64,000 nucleotides of DNA from Vibrio sp. RE88 (lineage in GTDB: Bacteria; Pseudomonadota; Gammaproteobacteria; Enterobacterales; Vibrionaceae), in the NCBI RefSeq assembly GCF_013113835.1, contig NZ_VTYQ01000005.1, positions 248,001-312,000 on the forward strand. The letters are read 5' to 3'. The position numbers and the translations under genes are program-made. Shown piece by piece: positions 36,361-45,809 of the stretch. The notes below the pieces were generated by a model. That model saw nothing but the letters and a program-made list of their open reading frames with translations, was not told where the DNA came from and did no database searches. The number at the start of each line of letters is the position of its first letter. The stretch's first letter is position 1.

Positions 36361-36409
36361 CTATCCCTTGTATTTAAAAGGGATAGACTATATCTATGAG
36401 TTAGATATA
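36361..36409. promoter_or_regulatory. Two adjacent perfect inverted repeats and candidate promoter upstream of htpX
   Basis: CTATCCCTT-N8-AAGGGATAG (36361-36386) and TATATCTA-TGAGT-TAGATATA (36389-36409), both perfect, lie 65-115 bp before the htpX start. TTGTAT (36368-36373), 17 nt, TATCTA (36391-36396) could be a promoter running through them. They may be operators or leader-RNA hairpins. The remaining 36167-36474 gap is AT-rich with no gene; a small frame at 36251-36451 has no ribosome site. Confidence 0.5.
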
Positions 36410-36474
36410 AAGCCTCAGTGCAAAATTCGTATTGCCAAGGCAAATAATTAAGCTTCCTGTTTCGGAGAAAAGTA

Positions 36475-37335
36475 ATGAAGCGAGTAATGTTATTTTTGGC
36501 AACCAACTTAGCCGTTGTTCTGGTCCTAAGTGTTGTTCTAAATATTGTTTATGCTGTCACAGGTATGCAGCCTGGCAGTCTGTCTGGTCTGCTTATCATG
36601 GCCGCAGTGTTCGGTTTTGGTGGCTCATTCATTTCATTGATGATGTCGAAAGGCATGGCGCTGCGTTCTGTAGGTGGCATGGTGATCGAAAGTCCTCGCA
36701 ATGAGACGGAGCATTGGTTACTGGAAACGGTTCGTCGTCAGTCTGAGCAAGTGGGTATTGGTATGCCAACCGTAGCCATTTATGACTCTGCTGATATCAA
36801 CGCATTTGCGACGGGCGCTAAGCGTAACGATTCTTTGGTCGCGGTCTCAACGGGGCTTTTGCACAATATGACTCGAGATGAAGCCGAAGCAGTGCTAGCT
36901 CACGAAGTGAGCCATATTGCAAATGGTGACATGGTCACGATGACGCTAATGCAAGGTGTTGTGAATACGTTCGTCATCTTCCTATCACGCTTCATTGCGA
37001 ATATCGTTTCATCTAATGATGAAGAAGAAGGTGGCAGCAATATGATGGTGTACTTTGGCGTATCCATCGTTCTTGAACTTGTATTTGGCTTCCTAGCAAG
37101 CTTCATTACTATGTGGTACAGCCGCCACCGCGAATTCCATGCTGATGCAGGTGCGGCGCAGTTGGTAGGTAAGCACAAAATGATTGCAGCTTTGGAGCGC
37201 TTAAAAGTGAGTCATGAATCTCAGTTAGAAGGTTCAATGATGGCATTTGGTATTAATGGTAAGCGTTCAATGACTGAATTGCTGATGAGCCATCCTCCAT
37301 TAGATAAGCGTATTTCAGCCCTACGTAACTCATAA
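36475..37335 (+). CDS. htpX: Membrane zinc protease HtpX
   Basis: A 286-residue inner-membrane M48 metalloprotease that works with FtsH in membrane-protein quality control. Two N-terminal TM helices (about 4-26 and 34-56) precede the cytosolic catalytic part; the HEXXH motif HEVSH has H143, E144 and H147, and the third zinc ligand lies in the [13 protein letters not shown] block. Two further hydrophobic segments (about 158-178 and 194-214) follow. GGAGAAAAGTA precedes the ATG. Close to E. coli HtpX length (293). The unusual double inverted repeat upstream may mediate its stress control. Confidence 0.97.
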   Translation: MKRVMLFLATNLAVVLVLSVVLNIVYAVTGMQPGSLSGLLIMAAVFGFGGSFISLMMSKGMALRSVGGMVIESPRNETEHWLLETVRRQSEQVGIGMPTVAIYDSADINAFATGAKRNDSLVAVSTGLLHNMTRDEAEAVLAHEVSHIANGDMVTMTLMQGVVNTFVIFLSRFIANIVSSNDEEEGGSNMMVYFGVSIVLELVFGFLASFITMWYSRHREFHADAGAAQLVGKHKMIAALERLKVSHESQLEGSMMAFGINGKRSMTELLMSHPPLDKRISALRNS

Positions 37336-37350
37336 GCTCACGATTTAACT

Positions 37351-37382
37351 AAAAGGCTTGATTAAATATCAAGCCTTTTTTG
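37351..37382 (+). terminator. Intrinsic terminator of htpX
   Basis: AAAAGGCTTGAT / ATCAAGCCTTTT hairpin ending in a T-run. Confidence 0.9.
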
Positions 37383-37403
37383 ATCCCTTCTAATTTAACC
37401 GCC

Positions 37404-37507
37404 GTACAACTCTGCAAATTAAACTTTTACAAAATTTATATTTGTACAACTCATAAAAGTTGCCTAATCTCATTATGTCTTGTACATGAAAATATTTTGT
37501 ATAACTA
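37404..37507 (+). promoter_or_regulatory. Promoter region with repeated GTACAAC-type motifs before the lipid-modification operon
   Basis: GTACAACTC occurs exactly at 37404-37412 and again at 37444-37452, 40 bp apart. The related GTACATGAA (37482-37490) and GTATAACTA (37499-37507) follow; the last could include the -10 (TATAAC). Such repeated elements suggest cooperative binding by a regulator. MerR-type light or B12 sensors (LitR/CarH) control similar operons in other bacteria, so that family is a candidate; this is inference, not motif proof. Confidence 0.5.
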
Positions 37508-37519
37508 GTTGGAGAGGAC

Positions 37520-37939
37520 ATGAACGTCGAGTCGGTTGGTCACATATATCAGCAACTAAGCAAGAACAACCTCTATCTTTTAGATGATGTCTATCATCAA
37601 GATGTTGTCTTTGAAGATTCAGCACATCGTCTTCAAGGCTGGCAAGCTTTGCAAAGCTATTTCGATAGCCTTTACACCAACGTCAGGCGCTGTGACTTTG
37701 ACATCAAAGAGCACCAGCAATCGGGCGACAGTGGCTTCTTGACTTGGTCAATGTCTCTAGAGCACCCCAAGCTACGAAAAGGTAAAACGGTTGTAGTTAA
37801 CGGTGTTAGTCACCTGAAGTTTAAAGATGGCAAAGTCATATATCACAGAGATTACTTCGACCTTGGCGAAATGCTTTACGAGAATCTTCCACTGCTTGGG
37901 TCGGTTATAAAGACGATTAAGCAGAGGCTAGGCCAATGA
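37520..37939 (+). CDS. NTF2-like (SnoaL-fold) protein, first gene of lipid-modification operon
   Basis: A 139-residue protein of the nuclear-transport-factor-2-like fold (DUF2358/SnoaL type): IYQQLSKNNLYLLDDVYHQDVVFEDSAHRLQGWQALQSYFD at the N-terminus and the strand pattern GVSHLKFKDGKVIYHRDYFDLGEMLYE at the end. Such proteins form cone-shaped pockets and act as isomerases, hydrolases or binding subunits; none can be assigned here. GGAGAGG precedes the ATG. It overlaps the next gene by 4 bp (ATGA) and heads the eight-gene unit that runs to 43556. Confidence 0.82.
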   Translation: MNVESVGHIYQQLSKNNLYLLDDVYHQDVVFEDSAHRLQGWQALQSYFDSLYTNVRRCDFDIKEHQQSGDSGFLTWSMSLEHPKLRKGKTVVVNGVSHLKFKDGKVIYHRDYFDLGEMLYENLPLLGSVIKTIKQRLGQ

Positions 37940-38661
37940 CTTGCGTTTTAATCACAGGCGCTACGTCTGGCATCGGCAAACAACTGGCCGAGGATTACGC
38001 CAGAGAAGGCTACGAAGTTGTTGCTTGCGGAAGAAACAAACAAGCTCTTGAAGAGCTTGAATCATCCTCCACCTTAATTACTTCGCTTCAGTTCGATTTA
38101 ACGGACTTATCCATAACAAAACAGGTGTTAGAGAATTTGGCTGTCACGCCGAATATTTGGATATTCAATGCTGGTGATTGTGAGTACATAAATGATGGCG
38201 TTGTAGACGCTCAGCTTGTGAAGCGCGTGTTTGATATCAACGTCGTTGGTCTTGCCAATGCCATAGAAGCAAGCCAACACTATTTTCAAGCTGGTCACAC
38301 GGTGGCTTTGGTGGGTTCTATCGCCAGCGAAGTGGCATTGCCTAGAGCAGAGGCCTATGGCGCATCCAAAGCTGCTGTGAGTTATCTGGGCAGAACGCTT
38401 CAGCTCGATTTAGGCAGTAAGAACATCTGTGTATCAGTAATATTTCCTGGTTTCGTGAAAACGCCTTTGACAGATAAAAACACATTTCCTATGCCGATGT
38501 TGGTAAGTGTACAACAGGCATCGCGAGCCATACGCAAGGGGCTTGCTGCTCGAAAACAATATATTTACTTCCCTCGAAGATTCACAACGCTATTGCGTTT
38601 CATCGGTGCCATGCCTTACAGCTGGCAAAAGCGAATAACCACTAAATTGATCTCAGAGTAA
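37936..38661 (+). CDS. Short-chain dehydrogenase/reductase
   Basis: A 241-residue classical SDR: nucleotide motif ITGATSGIGKQLA, D-L of QFDLTD, NAGD, SIASE and the catalytic pair in YGASK with the upstream serine in VGSIAS. PGFVKTPLTDKN is the usual flexible substrate loop. The C-terminus has a hydrophobic region that may sit at the membrane, as expected of an enzyme acting on lipid acyl groups. Overlaps its neighbour by ATGA. The substrate is unknown; in comparable operons of other proteobacteria an SDR always accompanies the flavoprotein. Confidence 0.88.
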   Translation: MTCVLITGATSGIGKQLAEDYAREGYEVVACGRNKQALEELESSSTLITSLQFDLTDLSITKQVLENLAVTPNIWIFNAGDCEYINDGVVDAQLVKRVFDINVVGLANAIEASQHYFQAGHTVALVGSIASEVALPRAEAYGASKAAVSYLGRTLQLDLGSKNICVSVIFPGFVKTPLTDKNTFPMPMLVSVQQASRAIRKGLAARKQYIYFPRRFTTLLRFIGAMPYSWQKRITTKLISE

Positions 38662-38673
38662 GAGGATTCCAAA

Positions 38674-39954
38674 ATGAAAATAGCCATAATCGGGACGGGT
38701 ATTTCTGGGTTGACATGTGCTTACCATCTCAAAGAGCAACATGATGTTACTCTTTTTGAAGCAAACGACTACATCGGTGGGCATACTGCGACGGTCAATG
38801 TTGAGGTTGAAGGCGGGAGCTATGCAGTAGACACCGGTTTCATTGTGTATAACGACAGAACTTATCCGAACTTTATTGCCATGATGGAAGAGATTGGTGT
38901 GGAAGGTATACCGACGCAGATGAGCTTCAGTGTGCGGAATGACGATTGCGGATTGGAGTACAACGGCCACACGTTATCTACGCTTTTTGCGCAAAAAAGA
39001 AATTGGTTCAATCCTAGGTTTTACGCTTTCATATTCGAGATCTTACGCTTTAACAAGCAAGTAAAAAGGTTAGTTGAACAATCTCAAGAGTCCGAAAAAA
39101 CGCTGGGAGACTTTTTATCAGAAGAGAAGTTTAGCGACTACTTTTGTGATAATTATATCTTACCCATGGGGGCTGCCATATGGTCTTCCACACTTGCAGA
39201 CATGCGCGCTTTCCCTCTTCAGTTTTTCGCTCGTTTCTTCCTAAATCATGGATTACTAGACGTACTGAACAGACCACAGTGGTATGTAGTTAAAGGAGGT
39301 TCAAATGCTTATGTTGAGCCGCTAACAAGAGATTTCGCCGATAACATAAAGCTGTCTACACCCGTGAAGTCTGTCCGTCGAGAGCAACTTGGCGTGCGAA
39401 TTGAACTCGACGATCGAACCGAACGTTTTGACCAAGTGATTTTCGCGTGTCACAGCGATCAGGCGCTAGCTCTGCTTAGCGATGCTAATAGCATTGAAAG
39501 TGAAGTCTTGGGTCAGTTGGAGTATCAAGCGAATGAGGTAACACTTCATACTGATGAGAGCTTACTTCCTAAGAGAAAGTCAGCTTGGGCGTCTTGGAAT
39601 TATTGGTTAGATGGAGCGCAAGGTGAGAGCGAACGCCCGCCAACGCTCACCTATAACATGAACATATTGCAACATATACAAGCGCCTGTGACATTTTGTG
39701 TTTCATTAAACAGCGCGCACCTGATTGAGCCGAACAAAGTGCTCAAAACGTTTACTTATCATCATCCTGTTTTCAGTGAGCAATCGATGCAGGCTCAGAA
39801 ACGACGTCAAGAAATAAATGGTCAGGACAAGGTATGGTTCTGTGGTGCGTATTGGTACAACGGATTTCATGAGGATGGGGTCAAAAGTGCTTTAGATGTT
39901 GTGAAAGAGCTTAAACAGCTCAACAAAGTTGAGCGCCAAAGAGGTGCGGCATAA
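38674..39954 (+). CDS. FAD-dependent amine-oxidase-like oxidoreductase
   Basis: A 426-residue flavoprotein. The N-terminal dinucleotide fold MKIAIIGTGISGLTCAYHL and the FAD block FEANDYIGGHTATV place it in the flavin amine oxidase / phytoene-desaturase-like superfamily. Later blocks, NYILPMGAAIWSS and WYVVKGGSNAYVEPL, are typical of the NAD/FAD-binding proteins that sit next to DUF1365 and cyclopropane-synthase genes, ending VWFCGAYWYNGFHEDGVKSALDV. It probably dehydrogenates a modified acyl chain of a membrane lipid. Related flavoproteins act in furan-fatty-acid formation in Rhodobacter, but equivalence here is unproven. Shares one base with the next gene (TAATG). Confidence 0.88.
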   Translation: MKIAIIGTGISGLTCAYHLKEQHDVTLFEANDYIGGHTATVNVEVEGGSYAVDTGFIVYNDRTYPNFIAMMEEIGVEGIPTQMSFSVRNDDCGLEYNGHTLSTLFAQKRNWFNPRFYAFIFEILRFNKQVKRLVEQSQESEKTLGDFLSEEKFSDYFCDNYILPMGAAIWSSTLADMRAFPLQFFARFFLNHGLLDVLNRPQWYVVKGGSNAYVEPLTRDFADNIKLSTPVKSVRREQLGVRIELDDRTERFDQVIFACHSDQALALLSDANSIESEVLGQLEYQANEVTLHTDESLLPKRKSAWASWNYWLDGAQGESERPPTLTYNMNILQHIQAPVTFCVSLNSAHLIEPNKVLKTFTYHHPVFSEQSMQAQKRRQEINGQDKVWFCGAYWYNGFHEDGVKSALDVVKELKQLNKVERQRGAA

Positions 39955-40751
39955 TGAACTCAGAGCACAGTTGCTCATTGCTTGTCGGGGAGGTAAGACA
40001 TCGCCGCTTTAGTCCGGTAGAGCATCAGCTAAAATACCCAATTTTTATGCCTTGTATCGATTTAGACCAGATCAGCGCGGTGGAGAAATCTGTGTGGGGT
40101 TTCGGGCAAAAGTGGTGGCATTGGGCGAGATTCAAACGTGATGATTATCTGGGAGAGGGAGATTTAAAACACGCGGTATTTGACAAGATAAAAGAGCTGA
40201 CAGGAGAGAAAGTAGACGGTCATGTTGAGGCAGTCATCCATCTTAGATATCTCGGGATCTATTTCAGTCCGGTAAACTTCTATTATGTTTATAACAAGGA
40301 TGGAGGTTGGCGTTATCTGTTGGCTGAGGTAAGTAATACTCCCTGGAATCAAAGGCACTACTATGCTGTTCCTGCTTTTGATGAAACTTTGTGGCGGCAT
40401 AGCAAAGCGTTTCACGTGTCACCTTTTAATCCCTTAGAACAAGAATATGTTTGGCGGTTAAAACCCTTAGGGAAAAAGCTTTCGATTCATCTTGAGTGCC
40501 ATCGGGATCAAAAGGAATTTGATGCCACGCTCAGCATGAGTAAGCAAGCACTTACATCAAGGATACTCCTAAAACAACTGATTAGGACACCGCTAATGGC
40601 AGCTAAAATGTTGGTCGGTATCTACTGGCATGCGTTTAAGCTCTGGTGTAAAGGTGCTCCGTTTTACTCTCATCCTAAATACAAAACAAAGCCAGAAGCA
40701 TCTTCTGAAAAATATAAATCGAGAGAACAGGTTAAGGAGCATAGGACATGA
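39954..40751 (+). CDS. DUF1365 family protein
   Basis: A 265-residue protein with the DUF1365 pattern: LLVGEVRHRRFSPVEHQLKY at the N-terminus, HLRYLGIYFSPVNFYYVYN, LAEVSNTPWNQRHYYAVP and KAFHVSPFNPLEQEYVW. No function is established; the family is almost always found between the flavoprotein and cyclopropane-synthase-like genes. The compact, basic C-terminus (KYKTKPEASSEKYKSRE) suggests an interaction with the membrane surface. Overlaps the next gene by 4 bp. Confidence 0.9.
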   Translation: MNSEHSCSLLVGEVRHRRFSPVEHQLKYPIFMPCIDLDQISAVEKSVWGFGQKWWHWARFKRDDYLGEGDLKHAVFDKIKELTGEKVDGHVEAVIHLRYLGIYFSPVNFYYVYNKDGGWRYLLAEVSNTPWNQRHYYAVPAFDETLWRHSKAFHVSPFNPLEQEYVWRLKPLGKKLSIHLECHRDQKEFDATLSMSKQALTSRILLKQLIRTPLMAAKMLVGIYWHAFKLWCKGAPFYSHPKYKTKPEASSEKYKSREQVKEHRT

Positions 40752-41986
40752 TGAACTCCCAAACTTTAGGTTACTCATCGTCACTAAGCACAGGACAAAA
40801 AACAGCGCGTAGTTTGGCAATGTCATTCCTAAAAAAAATCACCTCAGGTTCATTAACTGTGATTGATTCTTTCTCACAGTCAGAATACAGGACCACCTTT
40901 GGTGCACCCCAGACGTCACGCTTACACGCGGTAATTGAAGTCAAAAATCCGGGCTTTTACGCAAGAATGCTAAAAGGTGGGAGTATTGCAGCAGGGGAGG
41001 CTTATATGGAAGGCTGGTGGGATAGCCCAGATTTAACCAAGCTTATGGAACTAATGGCCTTAAATTTAAAAACTCTCGATTCTATTGAAGGACAGAGTAG
41101 CTTTATCTCTCGAATATCTTACCAGCTTGGGCATTGGTTCAATCGAAATACTGAGGAGAATGCTGCTAAAAATATTAGTGCTCATTATGATTTGAGTAAC
41201 GAGCTTTACCAAACGTTCCTTGACCAAGAAATGTTGTACTCCGCTGCAGTGTTCAGCTCGGCTGCTGATAGTTTAGAGCAGGCTCAGATCAACAAAATGG
41301 AAAGGTTATGTCAGCAGCTTGAACTCACATCCAGCGACCGAGTTATTGAGATTGGTACAGGTTGGGGTGGTATGGCGATATACATGGCGGAGACATATGG
41401 TTGTCACGTTACAACCACAACGATTTCCGAGCAGCAGTATCAGTACGCTCGGCAGAAAATAGTTGAAAAGGGACTCGAGCATAAGATAACACTGCTAAAA
41501 AAGGACTACAGGCAGCTAAAGGGGCATTACGACAAGCTGGTGTCCATTGAAATGATCGAAGCAGTAGGCAAGGAGTATTTGGGCTCATACATTGAAAAGT
41601 GTCAGTCTCTTTTAAGGCCAAAAGGATTGATGGCAATCCAAGCCATCACCATTGCTGACCAAAGATACGACTACTACAGTAATAACGTAGACTTTATCCA
41701 GAAGTATATTTTTCCGGGTGGCTTCCTGCCTTCTATTACTGCTTTAACTCAAGCAACAACTGCACACAGCGACTTAGTCTTGAAGAACTTGTTCGACATA
41801 GGCTTAGATTATGCGCAGACGTTGAAAGAATGGCACACAAGATTTATGGCAGCCGAAAGCCATGTCAGGAAATTAGGCTTTGATGACACCTTTATCCGTA
41901 TGTGGAAATACTATTTCTGTTACTGCGAAGGTGGATTTCGAGCGAAAAGTATAAGCACTGTCCACATGACTTTTCAAAAGGCGTGA
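40748..41986 (+). CDS. Cyclopropane-fatty-acyl-phospholipid synthase family methyltransferase
   Basis: A 412-residue SAM-dependent methyltransferase of the Cfa family, which adds a methylene or methyl group to the double bond of unsaturated acyl chains in phospholipids. Conserved: GEAYMEGWWDSPDL, ISAHYDLSNELYQTFLDQEMLYSAAVF, SAM motif VIEIGTGWGGMAIYMAE, VSIEMIEAVGKEYLGSYI and the C-terminal FCYCEGGFRAKSIS. The N-terminus is about 30 residues longer than E. coli Cfa (382). As part of this operon it may produce a branched or methylated precursor rather than the ordinary stationary-phase cyclopropane. AAGGAG lies 7 nt upstream of the first ATG. Confidence 0.92.
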   Translation: MMNSQTLGYSSSLSTGQKTARSLAMSFLKKITSGSLTVIDSFSQSEYRTTFGAPQTSRLHAVIEVKNPGFYARMLKGGSIAAGEAYMEGWWDSPDLTKLMELMALNLKTLDSIEGQSSFISRISYQLGHWFNRNTEENAAKNISAHYDLSNELYQTFLDQEMLYSAAVFSSAADSLEQAQINKMERLCQQLELTSSDRVIEIGTGWGGMAIYMAETYGCHVTTTTISEQQYQYARQKIVEKGLEHKITLLKKDYRQLKGHYDKLVSIEMIEAVGKEYLGSYIEKCQSLLRPKGLMAIQAITIADQRYDYYSNNVDFIQKYIFPGGFLPSITALTQATTAHSDLVLKNLFDIGLDYAQTLKEWHTRFMAAESHVRKLGFDDTFIRMWKYYFCYCEGGFRAKSISTVHMTFQKA

Positions 41987-41988
41987 AT

Positions 41989-42516
41989 ATGACGACGAAG
42001 AGGCTAATTCTCTATTCTCTCTGGTTTCAAATTGTCTGGATCATCGCAGTATTTGGACAGGAGAAACTGCAGTGGTTAGCAGTTAGTCTTGTCGTCGGTA
42101 CCTATGTATACAGCCAATTAGTTGCACCGATTAAGCTTGAGCGAGTGTTTTTGATGGCGTTATTCGGTGTCATGGTCGATTACGCCAATATGGCGCTTGG
42201 CGTTTTTCGTTTTGAATTCAATGAATTCCCTATTTGGCTTATGGCACTTTGGTTTATTTTTGTTTGGTATGCGTATTTTCTTGTGCCAATAGTGAGCCGA
42301 TTTTCTATCTTACTCGTATCTATTTTCGGGGGAGTCGGAGGAGCGCTCAGTTATTTAGCAGGAGAAAAATTGGGTGCAGTCTATTTTCCTTTACCAACGA
42401 CAACCACACTTCTTGTATTAATGGTGGAATGGCTGCTTATTGCGGCAGTCATAATAAAGGTTTATGGAAATGCATCGGATAAAATGGGGTACGCTGGCAG
42501 CAGGGTTGATCGCTAG
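41989..42516 (+). CDS. DUF2878 membrane protein
   Basis: A 175-residue polytopic protein with five to six hydrophobic segments (LILYSLWFQIVWIIAVFG, LQWLAVSLVVGTYVYSQLV, FLMALFGVMVDYANMALGVF, PIWLMALWFIFVWYAYFLV, LLVSIFGGVGGALSYLAG and a last helix). DUF2878 proteins occur in this operon type with no known role; a membrane scaffold or lipid-handling function is plausible. I chose ATG 41989, 2 bp after the preceding stop, with AAAAGGCG upstream. Its 3' end overlaps the next gene by about 53 bp, which is long. Confidence 0.82.
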   Translation: MTTKRLILYSLWFQIVWIIAVFGQEKLQWLAVSLVVGTYVYSQLVAPIKLERVFLMALFGVMVDYANMALGVFRFEFNEFPIWLMALWFIFVWYAYFLVPIVSRFSILLVSIFGGVGGALSYLAGEKLGAVYFPLPTTTTLLVLMVEWLLIAAVIIKVYGNASDKMGYAGSRVDR

Positions 42517-43021
42517 CTCTTTGATTGTTAGCGCAAGTGTAAAAGCAAATACTGCTAACGATGAACAATGGCATGAATGGCGTAAAGTGGGTAGCGCACA
42601 GCTCACTTACTTCTTTTTTGACGTATACAAATCTCAGCTTCTCACACCTTCTGGAGACTACGCGCAGGGTAAAGATGTTTCACCACATCCACTCGCTTTA
42701 TCCATTGAGTATCAAAGAGATATTAGTCAAAAACAGTTGGTCGATGCCACCATTGAGCAATGGGAAAAACTGGGTTATTCCGACACTAGCTCTTGGGTGA
42801 CTCAGCTCGAAGACATTTTTCCAGACATCAAAGATGGCCAACAACTGACCTATGTCTCCGATGGAGACATAGGCAGGTTCTTTTTTTCCTCTCATAGCGA
42901 AAAAAATCAGTTGATAGGTTCTATTACCGATCCTCAGTTAAATGATGCGTTTCTCGCGATCTGGCTGTCTCCACAGACGCAATACCCAAAACTCAGACAA
43001 GAGCTGATAGGAGGTGAGTAG
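42464..43021 (+). CDS. Chalcone-isomerase-like (Chalcone_3) exported protein
   Basis: A protein of about 185 residues with a signal peptide (IKWGTLAAGLIASSLIVSASVKA, about 6-28). The mature part fits the bacterial chalcone-isomerase-like fold (EWRKVGSAQLTYFFFDVYKSQLLTP, ALSIEYQRDISQKQLVDATIEQWEKLG, YVSDGDIGRFFFSS, FLAIWLSPQTQYPKLRQELIG), a fold related to fatty-acid-binding proteins, which suits a lipid operon. Start 42464 or 42470 lies well inside the DUF2878 gene. It is periplasmic, so it may bind or present acyl products. The family's enzymatic activity in bacteria is unknown. Confidence 0.82.
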   Translation: MEMHRIKWGTLAAGLIASSLIVSASVKANTANDEQWHEWRKVGSAQLTYFFFDVYKSQLLTPSGDYAQGKDVSPHPLALSIEYQRDISQKQLVDATIEQWEKLGYSDTSSWVTQLEDIFPDIKDGQQLTYVSDGDIGRFFFSSHSEKNQLIGSITDPQLNDAFLAIWLSPQTQYPKLRQELIGGE

Positions 43022-43022
43022 A

Positions 43023-43556
43023 ATGCGAAAGATTAAAACGCTAATTGTCGCTAGCCTATTCATCTTACTAACGGGGTGTTCGGCAGATATCTCTGAATAT
43101 AAAGACAGCACACCTGCTTTCAATCTATTCGAGTACTTTGACGGCGAGGTGATCGCTTGGGGGATGGTTCAGGATTATACCAACAAGCAGCAACGTCGTT
43201 TTAGGGTCGATATTGTAGGCTCAATCGATGGAGATACTTTAACACTTGTGGAGGATTTCGTATTTGACGATGGCGAGCTTGACCAGAGAATCTGGAAGAT
43301 TAAGCGATTGAGCGATAGTACCTACGAAGGAGACGCTGGAGACATACTAGGTACGGCGAAAGGTAACGAAATGGGTAATGCGCTCCACTGGGTATATGAC
43401 TTTGAGCTTGTCGTGGATGGTTCAAAGGTAACTGTCGCTTTTGACGATTGGTTATTCAGGCAAGACGAGCGACATGTCTTTAATATTACGAGCATCCGAA
43501 AGTTAGGTATTGAAGTAGGTAAAATTACTTTGTTCTTTCAAAAGTCAGATGTGTAG
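43023..43556 (+). CDS. DUF3833 family lipoprotein
   Basis: A 177-residue lipoprotein: signal peptide KIKTLIVASLFILLTGC with lipobox LTGC, mature part starting SADISEYKDSTPAF. The DUF3833 pattern is FDGEVIAWGMVQD, RRFRVDIVGSIDGDTLTLVEDFVFDDGE and DFELVVDGSKVTVAFDDWLFRQD, a lipocalin-like set of strands. Start is ATG 43023 with AGGAGGTGAG upstream, 1 bp after the preceding stop. It ends the operon and probably works in the envelope with the Chalcone_3 protein. Function unestablished. Confidence 0.85.
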   Translation: MRKIKTLIVASLFILLTGCSADISEYKDSTPAFNLFEYFDGEVIAWGMVQDYTNKQQRRFRVDIVGSIDGDTLTLVEDFVFDDGELDQRIWKIKRLSDSTYEGDAGDILGTAKGNEMGNALHWVYDFELVVDGSKVTVAFDDWLFRQDERHVFNITSIRKLGIEVGKITLFFQKSDV

Positions 43557-43593
43557 TTAATGTGATGCCCATCTACGAGTAGGTATAAAAAAG

Positions 43594-43632
43594 AAAGGGT
43601 TGATGCTTTCACGTCAACCCTTAAATTTTATT
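43594..43632. terminator. Intrinsic terminator between the DUF3833 gene and purB
   Basis: AAGGGTTGA / TCAACCCTT (43595-43603 and 43614-43622) with a T-rich tail on the plus strand and TTTCTT TTTT on the minus strand. Confidence 0.8.
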
Positions 43633-43643
43633 GGTGCTTGATC

Positions 43644-45155
<1,512 letters not shown>

Positions 45156-45163
45156 TTAAGTCA

Positions 45164-45781
45164 TTACATTCTGGCTAAGAGGATTTGAGCCTGTTCAACC
45201 ATTTTTTTGCGTCCGAAAATGAGGTGGCGACGCTTTCCGCCGACTTGGCGCCATAGTACAGCACTGCGAATACCTGATAGTAACAAGGCTCGAACTTTAT
45301 GTTGGTTACCTGTCTGTTGCAGTACAGAAGGGGTTCCAGTTACTTGAATTCTCGGTCCAATCGGGCTGATGACATCTAAATATACGCTGGCAAGGTTGCT
45401 GATCATCTGGTCGTCTAGAAGCTCAAAATGATCAAGTTGTCGCTCTATCATTTGAATACGATCAGCCAATTGAGACATTGCATCGTTACGTCCATTTAGC
45501 TTACGTTCAAGCGCCATCAGGCTAATGATATAGCGAGTTACTTCACTGCCAGAAGGCGTACTATCGATGCCTTTCACCAAGCATTCTAGGCCGAGTTTCA
45601 AATCTGATTCTCGACCATAAACACCCACGGTGTTGTTTGGGTTTGTGTTTAAGATAGCTTTGAGCGAAGTTTCAAATGCGTCAGAGTCACAGTGACCGTT
45701 TTTCGCGACCTGTTGAACCAGAGCGACAGCTTGGCAAATTCCTGCAAATGCGATGGTGCGGTCGTAAAGAGCGTTAGCCAC
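45164..45781 (-). CDS. hflD: High frequency lysogenization protein HflD
   Basis: A 205-residue helical, membrane-associated protein: [54 protein letters not shown] and the C-terminal [33 protein letters not shown]. In E. coli HflD binds phage lambda CII and is encoded downstream of mnmA, as here; its cellular role remains unclear. Starts with GTG 45781 preceded by CAGGAG at about 10 nt. Separated from mnmA by 28 bp. Confidence 0.95.
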   Translation of the reverse strand: MANALYDRTIAFAGICQAVALVQQVAKNGHCDSDAFETSLKAILNTNPNNTVGVYGRESDLKLGLECLVKGIDSTPSGSEVTRYIISLMALERKLNGRNDAMSQLADRIQMIERQLDHFELLDDQMISNLASVYLDVISPIGPRIQVTGTPSVLQQTGNQHKVRALLLSGIRSAVLWRQVGGKRRHLIFGRKKMVEQAQILLARM

Positions 45782-45809
45782 GTAGTATTACTCCTGAAAA
45801 TACATTGAA

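Noticed and set aside
36251..36451. 66-codon frame upstream of htpX
   Set aside because: No Shine-Dalgarno site; it passes through the two inverted repeats and has the composition of AT-rich intergenic DNA.
40164..40415. Opposite-strand frame in the DUF1365 gene
   Set aside because: Shadow of a well-supported gene on the other strand, no ribosome site.
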